Both the position numbers and the translations under genes were made by a program. Shown piece after piece: positions 45,822-54,963 of a stretch of DNA of 64,000 bases (positions are counted from its first letter, which is position 1; every line of letters starts with the position of its first letter). The stretch spans positions 1 to 64,000 of the forward strand of contig JAEUIE010000025.1 of NCBI GenBank assembly GCA_016795155.1, given 5' to 3'. This DNA comes from Planctomycetia bacterium. Its GTDB lineage: Bacteria > Planctomycetota > Planctomycetia > Gemmatales > HRBIN36. Below the pieces are notes generated by a model that saw nothing but the letters and a program-made list of their open reading frames with translations, did no database searches and was not told where the DNA came from.

Positions 45822-47309
45822 ATGCCACTGACAGACTGGGTGAATGTACATGCGATGGCTAACGCCAGCGATGGACAGTTGCTCTATCGTTTTGCACGGC
45901 TGGGCGAACAACAGGCATTCAGCGTGCTGATGAAACGGCACGGTTCCTTAGTATGGGGAGTCTGTCGGCGATTGCTGATTCGACATCACGATGCAGAAGA
46001 TGCCTTCCAGGCTACCTTCATTGTTCTGGCTCGCAAAGCTGCAACTTTGCGACAACCCGAACAACTGGCAGCCTGGCTGCATGGCGTTGCACAGCGTACA
46101 GCCTGGCAGATAAGTCGCCAGCAGAAACTCAGTCACGCGATGGAACCCTTACTGGATATTCCAGTAGCTGACGCACAACTGGCAACCTGGAAGGAATGCC
46201 GACAGATCATTGATCAGGCAGTGTCAAAGTTGCCTGCATCATTGCGGATTGTGTTCCTGCTTTCGCAGTATGAGGAACAAACGACGCTCGCGATTGCCAG
46301 GAAACTGGGTGTGCCTGAAGGCACCGTGGTTTCAAGGCTGCATCGGGCACGGAAACTGTTGCAAGGCTGTTTGAATCGGCACGGCATTACTTCAGCGGCT
46401 GGCGCTGTCACAATCTGCTGGGGCTTATCCTTGCCGGAATCCCTCGCTGCTGCTTCCTTGAAAACCATGTTCACTGCTGTCCCTTCACTGCTGGTGGTGG
46501 GGCTTGCTCAAGGAGTTCTTTCGACCATGTTCTGGACAAAATTTGCTGCAGTTTCTGCCATAGCATTGTCACTGGGTGTAGCAGGTACTGGCACAGTTAC
46601 TTTGCTGGCACAGGGTAGCTCAGGGAAGAAGTCCGCTACTTCATCAATTCAAGATGCTCAGTCTGGACGACAGGATCGCATCAAGCAACTGGAAAGTCAG
46701 TTACTTGAGGCACGTGATCGTGAATTAACGCTTCGTGCAGAACTTGATTCCATGAAGAAGCGTGTCGAAGATGTACAAATGCGTTTGGAATCGGAAGTGC
46801 AGAAAGAGCGAAAACTGCAGGCCTTCCTGAGCGATAAGATGGTGGCACAGGAAAAGGAGCAACTGGCTGATCGCGAGAAGATGATCCTGCGTGACAAGAT
46901 GGAACTGGAAAAGCGTAGAGCCATGAGGCTGAAAGATTACACGGAAGCGAGAGAACTGCTTGCAAGTGAAATCAGCGAGTTGCGTAAAAGAATGATGGAA
47001 CATGAACGAGTAATGGACGAAATGATGAACCGTCAGGCTGCTATCGACATAGCGAGGGAGAAAACTGATGTTTTGAAACTCTCAATCGAGAAGGTTCGTG
47101 CACAACTGGGTGACAAGCATGAAAAAGTACAGCAACTGACTTCAGAGTATGAAAAGAATCGTGCTGAGATGCAGGAGTTGTTAAAGCAGAAGATACGGAT
47201 GCCTGCCAACGATGATCGCGAGCTGTTGCAATCGCAACTGAAACTGCGAGAAAAGCTTCTGCTCGAAGTCGATGAAAAGCTGCTGCGGAGCAAGCTCAAA
47301 CTTGATTAA
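45822..47309 (+). CDS. ECF sigma factor with membrane segment and long coiled-coil tail
   Basis: The first 180 or so residues are an ECF sigma factor: region 2 (HGSLVWGVCRRLLIRHHDAEDAFQATFIVLARKAA, about 42-76) and region 4 (LPASLRIVFLLSQYEEQTTLAIARKLGVPEGTVVSRLHRARKLL, about 140-183). A hydrophobic segment follows (about 225-270), then about 220 residues of charged heptad-like sequence that should form a coiled coil. Planctomycete ECF factors with fused C-terminal domains are known; the membrane segment suggests the sigma region is tethered and released on a signal. The ATG at 45822 was chosen; TTG at 45804 and ATG at 45855 are alternatives. Confidence 0.82.
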   Translation: MPLTDWVNVHAMANASDGQLLYRFARLGEQQAFSVLMKRHGSLVWGVCRRLLIRHHDAEDAFQATFIVLARKAATLRQPEQLAAWLHGVAQRTAWQISRQQKLSHAMEPLLDIPVADAQLATWKECRQIIDQAVSKLPASLRIVFLLSQYEEQTTLAIARKLGVPEGTVVSRLHRARKLLQGCLNRHGITSAAGAVTICWGLSLPESLAAASLKTMFTAVPSLLVVGLAQGVLSTMFWTKFAAVSAIALSLGVAGTGTVTLLAQGSSGKKSATSSIQDAQSGRQDRIKQLESQLLEARDRELTLRAELDSMKKRVEDVQMRLESEVQKERKLQAFLSDKMVAQEKEQLADREKMILRDKMELEKRRAMRLKDYTEARELLASEISELRKRMMEHERVMDEMMNRQAAIDIAREKTDVLKLSIEKVRAQLGDKHEKVQQLTSEYEKNRAEMQELLKQKIRMPANDDRELLQSQLKLREKLLLEVDEKLLRSKLKLD

Positions 47310-50080
47310 TCACCATTGATGATTTTCAAACCCAGCGGCAGATCGTCTCCGAACATCTGCTGCTGTTCTTCTTTCTCCAGCGAGCGTTGATGCTCCACCA
47401 GATCAAGGTAGCGATGAGGCGCCTTAAACTCTTCCAGCGTCTTTAATACCCGGCTGCGCAGCACTTCATCGATATCGAGGCCACGCAGTCCAATGCGGCG
47501 GGAGATGTTCGTCAAAGTCCACAACCAGAGCTGGCGGTCTGAATCATGCCGTGGTTGATAAGGCAACAACTGTTCAATCCAGCGACTGACAACCTCGGCG
47601 GTGACAATATTATTAATGGGTGCATACAGCATCGAGCGGGAACCCAGCCTGGCCAGCGCCCATGGGGTTGCAAGCTGCACAGGAGGTCGGCGGTACTGCT
47701 TGAGCAGTGGTTCTGCCAGCAGTCCTTTGACTTTGGGTTCGAGCCGTTCCAGGCTGGCGACTGCTCGCCACATTTCAGCCAGCTCATTGGGATTGGGCCT
47801 GATAACGGGCGATTTACCTGCCAGCAATACCGGCCTGAGGCGATCAAGTAACGTGATCTGCAGGTTGGGAGCAAGTCCACCACTGACACGCCGCCAGAGT
47901 ATCCAGAAATCGGCGCCGCCTTCGTTACCGGATCGACCCGGCCCGCATAGCATTTTCCAAAGCTGATCGATACGAAAGCGATCACGGCTGTCGCCATAAC
48001 CAGGCCGCAGGCAGTAGCCTGTCAGATGATACCAGCGCGAGAGATGTGAAGGAGAACGCCTTCGCTGTTCAGCTACCTCAAGCAGACTATCAGCCAAACG
48101 TCTGCACAACGACGATGGCCAGCTGCGCCTGGATGCATCCAGCAGTCTTTCCCACGTTTTCGTTAATTGTTTTGCGGGTTGTTCATCCTGATGGGAGAAA
48201 ACCGTCCGAAGTTCTGCCAGCGCCGCTTCGATTCGATCTTCGGGAAACGCATGCTCAGGCGATTGTTCGACGACAGATGGTGCAGGTTCGGTTGATTCTT
48301 CTGAAGCGGGATCGACTGAAACAGCATCGCGCGTATTGAATTCAAGTCTCCATCGATGCGGACTGTTTTGCGCTACCAGGGAAAGTTCCAGCGTGCCAAT
48401 GGGTGTCAACGTGCTGGTGAGTGTGACGGGTACACCTTTGGTGCCTGATCGCTTTCCTCCACGCAGAAGCGTTTGTAGTGGCGCCAGTTTTTGCAGTTGG
48501 CTTGGAGGAATCTTGAGCGTTGCCCCAGCCTGATCCTCATCTCTTACGGTGGAAGTGTAGAGTGGAAACTGAACAGGCTGGCCTAGTGACAGTTCCAGCA
48601 CCGGTTCATTCAATTCAATCGTCTGTCCTTCTTCCATGTGTTGTGGAACGACACAGAGCATTTGCGTAGCATCATCACGTGAGCCGATGGCCATGTAGTA
48701 GGAACGGGCTAATCCGCCTGCGATAGCTCTACCGCCATACTCGCGTTGCCTGCCAAAATATGCTGCACCCAAAGCCACAGACAAATCAAGCGATGGAGTC
48801 GTAAGAATAATCGGCTGCCAGTCTGCACCAAACCAGTTCCGCATCACTTGTAACATGCGCTCACGCAAAACCGGTGGGGTAAAAACCCCGCCATTAAACA
48901 GAATAGCAGCAGGTGGTTCTGCAAGTGTTTGATGATGCTGACGCAGAAAATTTGCCAGGTGTCGGGTGATGGCTGCATCGCTGACGAAAGGCAGCCCCAT
49001 TTCATGGATGCCAGTTGTTTTGGATCGAGCCGGTTCACTTTCCCACGATACTTCTGGGAAGAAGCCTTCCATCAGTTGCTCTTCCAACTCAGCAAGCGTC
49101 AGGCTGGTAGATAACGATGATGCAACAACCGATTTGCCTCGACCCATGATGGCGACAGGATATTCGTTCGGGCCATTCATTGTCAGAATGGCTTCCTTGG
49201 CAGTTCGAGCAGCTTGCGTCAACTGTCCGAATCGTCCTGCATCCAGCTTGCCTGCCTTCAATTTGTCTTCGAGCAAATGGGCAAGTGCCAGATCCATATT
49301 ATCGCCGCCCAGCAGCAGGTGATCGCCAACAGCTTTGCGGACAAACCCCAGCGTGCCTTCCTCAGCAACGCATTCGATGAGAGAAAAATCGGTGGTGCCT
49401 CCACCCACATCCAGCACCAGGCAAGTCATCCCTTCTTTTAATGGCTGCTTGCGCCTGCGATCCCGATCAGCCTGCGCAATCCACGCATAAAACGCAGCTT
49501 GTGGCTCTTCCAGCAAAGTGACATTCAAAAATCCTGCACGCCTTGCTGCTTCAGCAGTGAGTTGCCGGGCTACATCATCAAACGATGAAGGTACGGTAAG
49601 TGTGATACGTTGCTCTTCAAACCGTGCTGGGCTTTTCTCTGCCTGCTGTTGATGATTCCACGATTGTGCCAGGTGCTGCAGATATCGTGTGGAAGCATCC
49701 ACCGCAGAGACTTTGGGAACATCGCTGGAAGCACCCCAGGGCAGAATAGCTGCCTGGCGATCTACCCCATCGTGACACAGCCAACTTTTGGCCGATGAGA
49801 CGAGTCTGCCTGCGACTTTCGCTCCCCAGGTACGTGCCGCTTCGCCAACCATGTATTTTCGTTCGGCATCCCAGGGCAGGGCAGCAGCACCAGCAGGCAA
49901 CTCATGCTCGCTGGGCAAATACAGAAACGAAGGCAACAGCGGCTTGGCGTCAACATCACCCGGTGCAACCAGTTGAACTACAGGAATGGGCAGCAAATCG
50001 TTCTTACGTTTGACCATCTCCACTGCCGCCAGCGCGCAGTTCGTCGTGCCCAGATCGATGCCAATGGAGTATCGTGCCAT
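47306..50080 (-). CDS. Long Hsp70-like (DnaK-related) protein
   Basis: The 924-residue protein has the Hsp70/actin-fold ATPase. IGIDLGTTNCALAAVE (about 5-20) is the phosphate 1 motif, LVLDVGGGTTDFSLIE (about 244-259) is phosphate 2, and AAILFNGGVFTPPVLRERM is the adenosine motif. The substrate-binding region that follows is longer and more diverged than in DnaK, and a C-terminal alpha-helical section of about 300 residues has no DnaK equivalent. The usual EEVD-type end is absent. The start at 50080 opens directly on the ATPase domain. Its stop overlaps the convergent ECF gene's stop by 4 bases. Confidence 0.85.
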   Translation of the reverse strand: MARYSIGIDLGTTNCALAAVEMVKRKNDLLPIPVVQLVAPGDVDAKPLLPSFLYLPSEHELPAGAAALPWDAERKYMVGEAARTWGAKVAGRLVSSAKSWLCHDGVDRQAAILPWGASSDVPKVSAVDASTRYLQHLAQSWNHQQQAEKSPARFEEQRITLTVPSSFDDVARQLTAEAARRAGFLNVTLLEEPQAAFYAWIAQADRDRRRKQPLKEGMTCLVLDVGGGTTDFSLIECVAEEGTLGFVRKAVGDHLLLGGDNMDLALAHLLEDKLKAGKLDAGRFGQLTQAARTAKEAILTMNGPNEYPVAIMGRGKSVVASSLSTSLTLAELEEQLMEGFFPEVSWESEPARSKTTGIHEMGLPFVSDAAITRHLANFLRQHHQTLAEPPAAILFNGGVFTPPVLRERMLQVMRNWFGADWQPIILTTPSLDLSVALGAAYFGRQREYGGRAIAGGLARSYYMAIGSRDDATQMLCVVPQHMEEGQTIELNEPVLELSLGQPVQFPLYTSTVRDEDQAGATLKIPPSQLQKLAPLQTLLRGGKRSGTKGVPVTLTSTLTPIGTLELSLVAQNSPHRWRLEFNTRDAVSVDPASEESTEPAPSVVEQSPEHAFPEDRIEAALAELRTVFSHQDEQPAKQLTKTWERLLDASRRSWPSSLCRRLADSLLEVAEQRRRSPSHLSRWYHLTGYCLRPGYGDSRDRFRIDQLWKMLCGPGRSGNEGGADFWILWRRVSGGLAPNLQITLLDRLRPVLLAGKSPVIRPNPNELAEMWRAVASLERLEPKVKGLLAEPLLKQYRRPPVQLATPWALARLGSRSMLYAPINNIVTAEVVSRWIEQLLPYQPRHDSDRQLWLWTLTNISRRIGLRGLDIDEVLRSRVLKTLEEFKAPHRYLDLVEHQRSLEKEEQQQMFGDDLPLGLKIINGD

Positions 50081-50137
50081 ACCCCGTAGGATATGAGGAG
50101 CCTGTTGCCAGAAAAGAAGTGTCGCGAGCAATCCTCC

Positions 50138-50902
50138 ATGACCCTGAATGACCTCATCCTGACAGTATTGCTGGGCTTGATGGCCTTGCTCTACGCCTCC
50201 ATTGGTCATGCTGGTTCATCAGGCTACCAGGCTTCCATGGCAATCATGGGTGTGTCTGCAGAACTCATGAAGCCAACTGCATTGTGTCTGAATGTCATCG
50301 TGGCATTGATAGGAACGATTCAGTTTGCCAGCCGGGGTTATGTTCAGTGGCACAGGCTGTTCTGGTTGATTGTGGCATCGGTACCTGCTGCCTACCTGGG
50401 TGGTTTCTTCACACTGCCTGCTGGGTGGTACTTCATCGCTGTGGCTGTTGTCCTATGGTTTGCTGCAGTCAAGTTGTGGCTGACACCCAGACAGGCAAGC
50501 CAGAATACTGAGGAAATCTCCAGACCCTTAAACCCATTTTTGTTACTTGTTGCAGGAGGTGGGTTGGGGTTTCTTTCAGGATTGACCGGTACAGGTGGTG
50601 GCATCTTTTTGACCCCGTTGCTGATACTCTGTGGCTGGGCCACCCCTCGCCAGGCAGCTGGGTTGTCAGTGGCTTTCATTCTCGCCAACTCGCCCGCAGC
50701 CTTGATTGGCTGGTGGAATAAGCAGACGGGTCCGGTCGAAGTGCCTGCCTTGTTACCATTGTGGATGATTCTGGTTGCAGTATGCGGCTGGCTCGGCTCC
50801 TGGTTTGGCAGCAAGTATGGCAGCCCGATCATCCTCCGACGCTTGTTATCGCTGGTACTCATCATTGCCGGTTCTAAACTACTTTTGCAGGGGTTAAAAT
50901 AA
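50138..50902 (+). CDS. TauE/SafE-family membrane exporter
   Basis: The 254-residue protein has about eight membrane helices and the two-fold TauE/SafE pattern: GHAGSSGYQASMAIMGV in the first half and LSGLTGTGGGIFLTPLLILCGWATPRQAAG in the second. Members move sulfite, sulfoacetate or other small organic anions. The start at 50138 opens directly on the first helix. It is divergent from the Hsp70-like gene with only 57 bases between. No sulfur gene lies nearby to narrow the substrate. Confidence 0.85.
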   Translation: MTLNDLILTVLLGLMALLYASIGHAGSSGYQASMAIMGVSAELMKPTALCLNVIVALIGTIQFASRGYVQWHRLFWLIVASVPAAYLGGFFTLPAGWYFIAVAVVLWFAAVKLWLTPRQASQNTEEISRPLNPFLLLVAGGGLGFLSGLTGTGGGIFLTPLLILCGWATPRQAAGLSVAFILANSPAALIGWWNKQTGPVEVPALLPLWMILVAVCGWLGSWFGSKYGSPIILRRLLSLVLIIAGSKLLLQGLK

Positions 50903-50904
50903 GA

Positions 50905-51026
50905 GTGCTCGGTGCTCAGTACTTAGTCCTGAGTGCTCAGTACTTGGCTCCAAAGGAGCCTCCGATTTTAGCCAGGCCCGGCAGGGCCTGGTAAGATGCA
51001 AAGCGAAACCAAGCTCCGAAGGAGCG
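50905..51026. repeat. Cluster of short direct repeats and hairpins
   Basis: The direct repeat GTGCTCAGTACTT occurs at 50912-50924 and 50933-50945. Then come three hairpins: GGCTCC/GGAGCC (50946-50960), CCAGGCCC/GGGCCTGG (50972-50991, loop GGCA) and GCTCC/GGAGC (51013-51025). None is followed by a T-run, so they do not look like ordinary terminators. They resemble the extragenic palindromic repeats common in planctomycete genomes. Confidence 0.6.
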
Positions 51027-51051
51027 CTCGACAATCACTCGGAGATATGAC

Positions 51052-51555
51052 ATGTCGGTTCTGCTCATCACCTGCTGCTTGCTGCTTCAATCACCTGGCA
51101 AAACCGATACTGCGAAAACAGAACAACCAAAACCCAAGCCAACCCTCAACCAACTCCTGGCCAAACTGAGGGACTTGAGCAGTGAGCAACAGGCGGAACT
51201 CAAGAAACTGAACACCGAATATGCAGCCTTGATTGCAGAGCTCGAAGCTGAACGGGACAGTAAACTGGCTGCGGTCTTAAACAAAAATCAGAAGGAACAA
51301 ATCGCCAGGCTACTGGCAGAAGAACTGGATCAATACAGGGTGGTCTTAACCGCCAAGTTCAATCGCCCCGGTCAGTTGTTCAAGCCCATGAAAGATATTC
51401 TGGGACTTGATCAGTTGATGGCTCGTCAACGACTGGATGTAGCGCTAGGCAAACCGGTTGCTGAGAACTTGCCTAAGGCAAAAGCAGAAGCTCTGGTCAA
51501 AGCGTTCACTGCAGCCGGCGCGAAGGTGATCATGGAGAAGCAGGAAGGGCGATAA
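51052..51555 (+). CDS. Secreted protein with L7/L12 C-terminal-like domain
   Basis: The 167-residue protein has a short hydrophobic N-terminus ending in cysteines (MSVLLITCCLLLQSPG), then a Lys/Pro-rich linker and a charged coiled-coil (about 30-85). The last 50 residues (about 113-163) read GLDQLMARQRLDVALGKPVAENLPKAKAEAL (by parts) and AFTAAGAKVIMEK. These track the ribosomal protein L7/L12 C-terminal domain, where G-L-KEAK-LV----PKPV-E---K-EAE----L--AGA-V-- is conserved. A ribosomal role is unlikely given the leader and coiled coil, and the family is not known to me. Confidence 0.6.
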   Translation: MSVLLITCCLLLQSPGKTDTAKTEQPKPKPTLNQLLAKLRDLSSEQQAELKKLNTEYAALIAELEAERDSKLAAVLNKNQKEQIARLLAEELDQYRVVLTAKFNRPGQLFKPMKDILGLDQLMARQRLDVALGKPVAENLPKAKAEALVKAFTAAGAKVIMEKQEGR

Positions 51556-51561
51556 GGAAAA

Positions 51562-52200
51562 CTAAAATGCAAAACGTTTTCTTGCGATAAACCCCTTATG
51601 TATCGGCGGCAAGTCCCAATCGGGTTCTGCTTCATCCAGTTCCATCTTTATCAGGTCTGATTCCTCAACTAATCTCAGTAAATACTCTTTATACTTTTGG
51701 ACTAATTGCTGCTCCAACTCAGCAATAGTTGTTGCCTTGCAGCGGATGTTCGGCATGGAACGGACAAAGGCAACATAATAGGGACGTTCTGTCGAGGGAT
51801 TCTTGATAATCTCGTAGTAAAGGAATTTGCCTATGCAAGATTCGAATAAAGTAAAAACACGCTGATATGCCAATTGCCAGGGGCGATGCTCCTTATCTAA
51901 GCAATCAACTATCAATTTCATCGAATTCCGTGCTCTAATGTAGTTGTCTGGTTTCTCAACGGGTGTAAGTTCCAGGTGATGACTGACCTGTTCACGTTTG
52001 TGCCAGTTTTCAAAGTTTGTGGATTCACCAACCAGGAACTCCTTTTTCGCAAGCGTCGTTACTTGCCATTCTGGTGTAAAAGTAAAGGGTAATTCGATTA
52101 TTTTTATTCCTGCAGTGAATCGATGATTGGTCGGCACAGGTGGCAGCTTGCAGACAGGTTCAAAGGAAACCAGCATCCAACTTATCAAGATCGTTAGCAT
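51562..52200 (-). CDS. Hypothetical secreted protein, paralogue of the neighbouring gene
   Basis: The 212-residue product begins with a hydrophobic leader (MLTILISWMLVSFEPVCK). GAGGAGG lies just upstream of the ATG at 52200, which decides against an earlier in-frame ATG. The C-terminal part (YYVAFVRSMPNIRCKATTIAELEQQLVQKYKEYLL, about 140-174) is clearly related to the next gene (YYAARVCSMPNIQCKATSMGELEQKLLADYKQYLL by position). The middle carries no known motif. The -xSMPNI-CKA-----ELEQ- block resembles the small HicB-like strand pattern seen in many bacterial proteins but is not diagnostic. Confidence 0.6.
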   Translation of the reverse strand: MLTILISWMLVSFEPVCKLPPVPTNHRFTAGIKIIELPFTFTPEWQVTTLAKKEFLVGESTNFENWHKREQVSHHLELTPVEKPDNYIRARNSMKLIVDCLDKEHRPWQLAYQRVFTLFESCIGKFLYYEIIKNPSTERPYYVAFVRSMPNIRCKATTIAELEQQLVQKYKEYLLRLVEESDLIKMELDEAEPDWDLPPIHKGFIARKRFAF

Positions 52201-52286
52201 GGCAACCTCCTCATGGTTCATGCTTTTGCTGTGCTATACCAAGGTGCCAAAATGCTGCAAGTCAGCAATTCTCTTCGGCACGCAGT

Positions 52287-52926
52287 CTAAAACGTAAACT
52301 GTAAACCCAGGAGATAGCCGTTATCGAACCAAAGAGGTGGTTGAGCCAGAAGCGGGCCATACAGGGGCACGCCATAACTGGGAGTTTCATTTCTCTCCAC
52401 TTCGATGAAGTCTTTATCCTGCAGCATCTTCAATAAATACTGTTTGTAGTCCGCAAGCAATTTCTGCTCCAATTCTCCCATGCTCGTTGCCTTGCATTGA
52501 ATATTTGGCATCGAACAAACTCTGGCGGCGTAATACGGTGATTTGATAGTAGGAGTATGCAGTAACTCATACATCAATACTTTCTTGATGTACGGGAAGT
52601 CGGACCAGCTTAGTTGAATGTCCAAGTGCCAGGGGCAATGATGTGCTTGCTTTTCTTCATAGCCGATTAGGCCGTAAAGTCGTGTACAGAATCTCTGTGC
52701 TTTGACTGGCACTATCACAGAGTAATCTGTTCTCTTTACAAAGACTGATTTCCAAGTTTCCCTGTTTGATTTTGAAGGGATACTTTCTACCTTGCTGTCA
52801 CGTTCAGCAAGTTCAACGACTTTCCATTGCTGAATACGAGAGTGATTGTCACACGTTGCAATAAGCTTGAGCATTCTCGGCGTTTTTACTGACTGCCAGG
52901 AACAGCAAGAAGAATGATGTCAGCAT
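52287..52926 (-). pseudogene. Frameshifted paralogue of the preceding hypothetical gene
   Basis: The ATG at 52926 is preceded by AAGGAGG and encodes a leader MLTSFFLLFLAVSKN, matching the leader of the paralogue at 52200. This frame stops soon after (at AYCNV). The rest of the protein (195 residues, from a weak internal ATG at 52874 with no ribosome binding site) continues in the next frame and aligns with the paralogue (QWKVVELAERD with EWQVTTLAKKE; SMPNIQCKATS with SMPNIRCKATT). A single small indel between about 52875 and 52905 would restore the reading frame. Either it is a recent pseudogene or a sequencing error. Confidence 0.6.
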
Positions 52927-53150
52927 GGTAACCTCCTTTTGGTTCATGCTTTCTCTGTGCTATAGCAAGTGGTCACAAATGCTGCAATATGGCTTTGTTC
53001 CACTGCAAAACACACAAAATAACATATCAAACAGGCCGTTATTCCCCAATTTCCCTTTGCACTCACGGAACTTTGTAGAGTAGATTAGGGTTAGCTCATA
53101 AAGCCGTTTGTTTCATCCAGAACGCTATTCGCCTATCAAGGAATTTCGCT

Positions 53151-54497
53151 ATGTGGGGCATGTCTACCGGTGGCATTGGTCGACGTCATTTTCTGAAACA
53201 TATGGCTGGCTTCTCCCTGATGGCTGCTCCCAGCATCAGCTTTGTGCAGGGCCTGCATGCTATGCAGAGCAAGCTCAAAAAGGAGAACAAGAGCATCATC
53301 ATCCTTTGGATGGATGGCGGCCCCAGTCATATGGATACCTGGGATATGAAGCCGGGTGAATCGACAGGCGGACAGTTCAAGCCGATCAAGACCAGTGCCA
53401 ATGGAGTCATGATCAGCGAGCATCTGCCCCTGGTTGCGAAGCAGATGAAACATTTGAGCCTGGTCCGTTCGCTGGTAACGAATGAAGGTTCGCATGAGCG
53501 TGGCAGAACACTGATGCATACTGCCTACGCTGCCAACCCTGCCATCACATTCCCCAGCCTGGGAGCGGTTGCTTCGCAGCAGATTGCACCTAAGGAACTT
53601 GCTATACCCTCGTTTGTAAGCGTGAGTCGTCCCTCTGAAGGCCCCGGCTTTCTGGGCATGACTTATGCACCGTTCAATGTACAAAACCCAGGCAGCATGC
53701 CTGATAATGTTGATCTGCCTCGCGACCTCGGTGATGAACGCAGCAAAATTGTGCGGGGTGATTTCCGTAAACAGTTCCTCGCCAAGGTAGAGAATCAGTT
53801 TGCTGCCCAGAATCGTGGCGTTGCAGCCAGTGCCCATACCGATGTATACAAGAAGGCATACGATCTCACTTACTCACAACTCAAGAACGTCTTCGATCTG
53901 AAGATCGATGGCAACAAAGCGATGGACAAGAAGTACGAAGAGATGTATGGCACCGATACCTTCGGTCGCGGTTGCCTGCTGGCCCGCAAACTGGTTGAAG
54001 CGGGTGTTACCTGTGTGGAAGTCACACTCGGTGGTTGGGATAATCACAACAACATATTCCAAGCATTACACAACAGCAGTACACCAAGTGGCACAGGCAT
54101 GAACAACCGTACCGGACTCCTGGATCGATTGGATAAAGGCATGGCTGCCCTGGTTCAGGATCTCGTAGATCGAGGTATGTGGAAAAACACTGTTGTAGTC
54201 TGGATGGGTGAATTCGGGCGTACGCCGAAAATTAATCAGAACGGCGGACGTGACCACTGGGCCCGCTGCTGGTCAGTGGCACTCGGTGGTGGTGGCATCA
54301 AAGGCGGCATCGTTCACGGCTCCACCGACAAAGACGGTACCAGTGTTAAAGACGACCCATGCACAGTGGGTGATCTCTTCGCAACTCTCTACACAGCTAT
54401 GGGAATCAATCCCGAAACGGAAATTCGCGATCCATTGGGACGACCTCGAAAAATTTCAGGTGAAAAAGCAGGAAAACCGATCAGCACCCTCATTTAA
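53151..54497 (+). CDS. DUF1501 secreted protein, unpaired
   Basis: The 448-residue protein begins with a twin-arginine signal (GRRHFLKHMAGFSLM). DUF1501 blocks are present: LWMDGGPSHMDTWDMKPGE, LGGWDNHNNIFQ, WMGEFGRTPKIN and GGRDHWARCWSVALGGGGI. AAGGAATTTCGCT lies before the ATG at 53151. Unlike the two copies at 32888 and 39614 it has no DUF1549/1553 or DUF1592-type partner next to it, so it may act with a partner encoded elsewhere or belong to the stand-alone subgroup. Confidence 0.9.
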   Translation: MWGMSTGGIGRRHFLKHMAGFSLMAAPSISFVQGLHAMQSKLKKENKSIIILWMDGGPSHMDTWDMKPGESTGGQFKPIKTSANGVMISEHLPLVAKQMKHLSLVRSLVTNEGSHERGRTLMHTAYAANPAITFPSLGAVASQQIAPKELAIPSFVSVSRPSEGPGFLGMTYAPFNVQNPGSMPDNVDLPRDLGDERSKIVRGDFRKQFLAKVENQFAAQNRGVAASAHTDVYKKAYDLTYSQLKNVFDLKIDGNKAMDKKYEEMYGTDTFGRGCLLARKLVEAGVTCVEVTLGGWDNHNNIFQALHNSSTPSGTGMNNRTGLLDRLDKGMAALVQDLVDRGMWKNTVVVWMGEFGRTPKINQNGGRDHWARCWSVALGGGGIKGGIVHGSTDKDGTSVKDDPCTVGDLFATLYTAMGINPETEIRDPLGRPRKISGEKAGKPISTLI

Positions 54498-54963
54498 CCG
54501 GCTTGTTGCCCCTGATACTGCTGACAGGCAATTTCCGGGAGTTACTCAGGATCAGCAAGTTTTTCATCTTCTCTGCAGGTGTTAGTTTACGCTTCCTGTG
54601 GCTCTTCCGCAGTCATGAATTTCATGGCTCATCTGACCCTTACTATTTACCATTCTTTGCAAGTATGCCCTTGCATAAGTACCTTTCACTGCTTAGAATC
54701 CATTGTCCATACGACGACGAAATGACTTTGATAGTGCTGAACACAGTTGATCATTACAGGATGTAATGCTCGTGTTGATAAGGCTGTTAGAGCAGTGGAA
54801 TGCTTGACATTCCGTTTATGACTCGCAACGAAAAACTGGCGCATGCCCCTTTGGTTGGTCTTCCAGGGATGTTTGGACCGACGAGTGCTTCGTTGACCAG
54901 ATTGTCCCTTGACCTCTCCGCCTTCCGATGAAGCGCGAACTCAAGGCCACCAGAGGAAACGTG
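54498..54963. other. Intergenic region without a gene
   Basis: This 466-base gap before the sigma-70 gene has no convincing coding frame. It contains TTGACA at 54804-54809, but no good -10 box at the right distance was found. It presumably holds the sigma gene's promoter and leader. Confidence 0.5.

Noticed and set aside
54804-54832. TTGACA as a sigma-70 promoter before the alternative sigma gene
   Set aside because: No acceptable -10 box lies 16-18 bases downstream.
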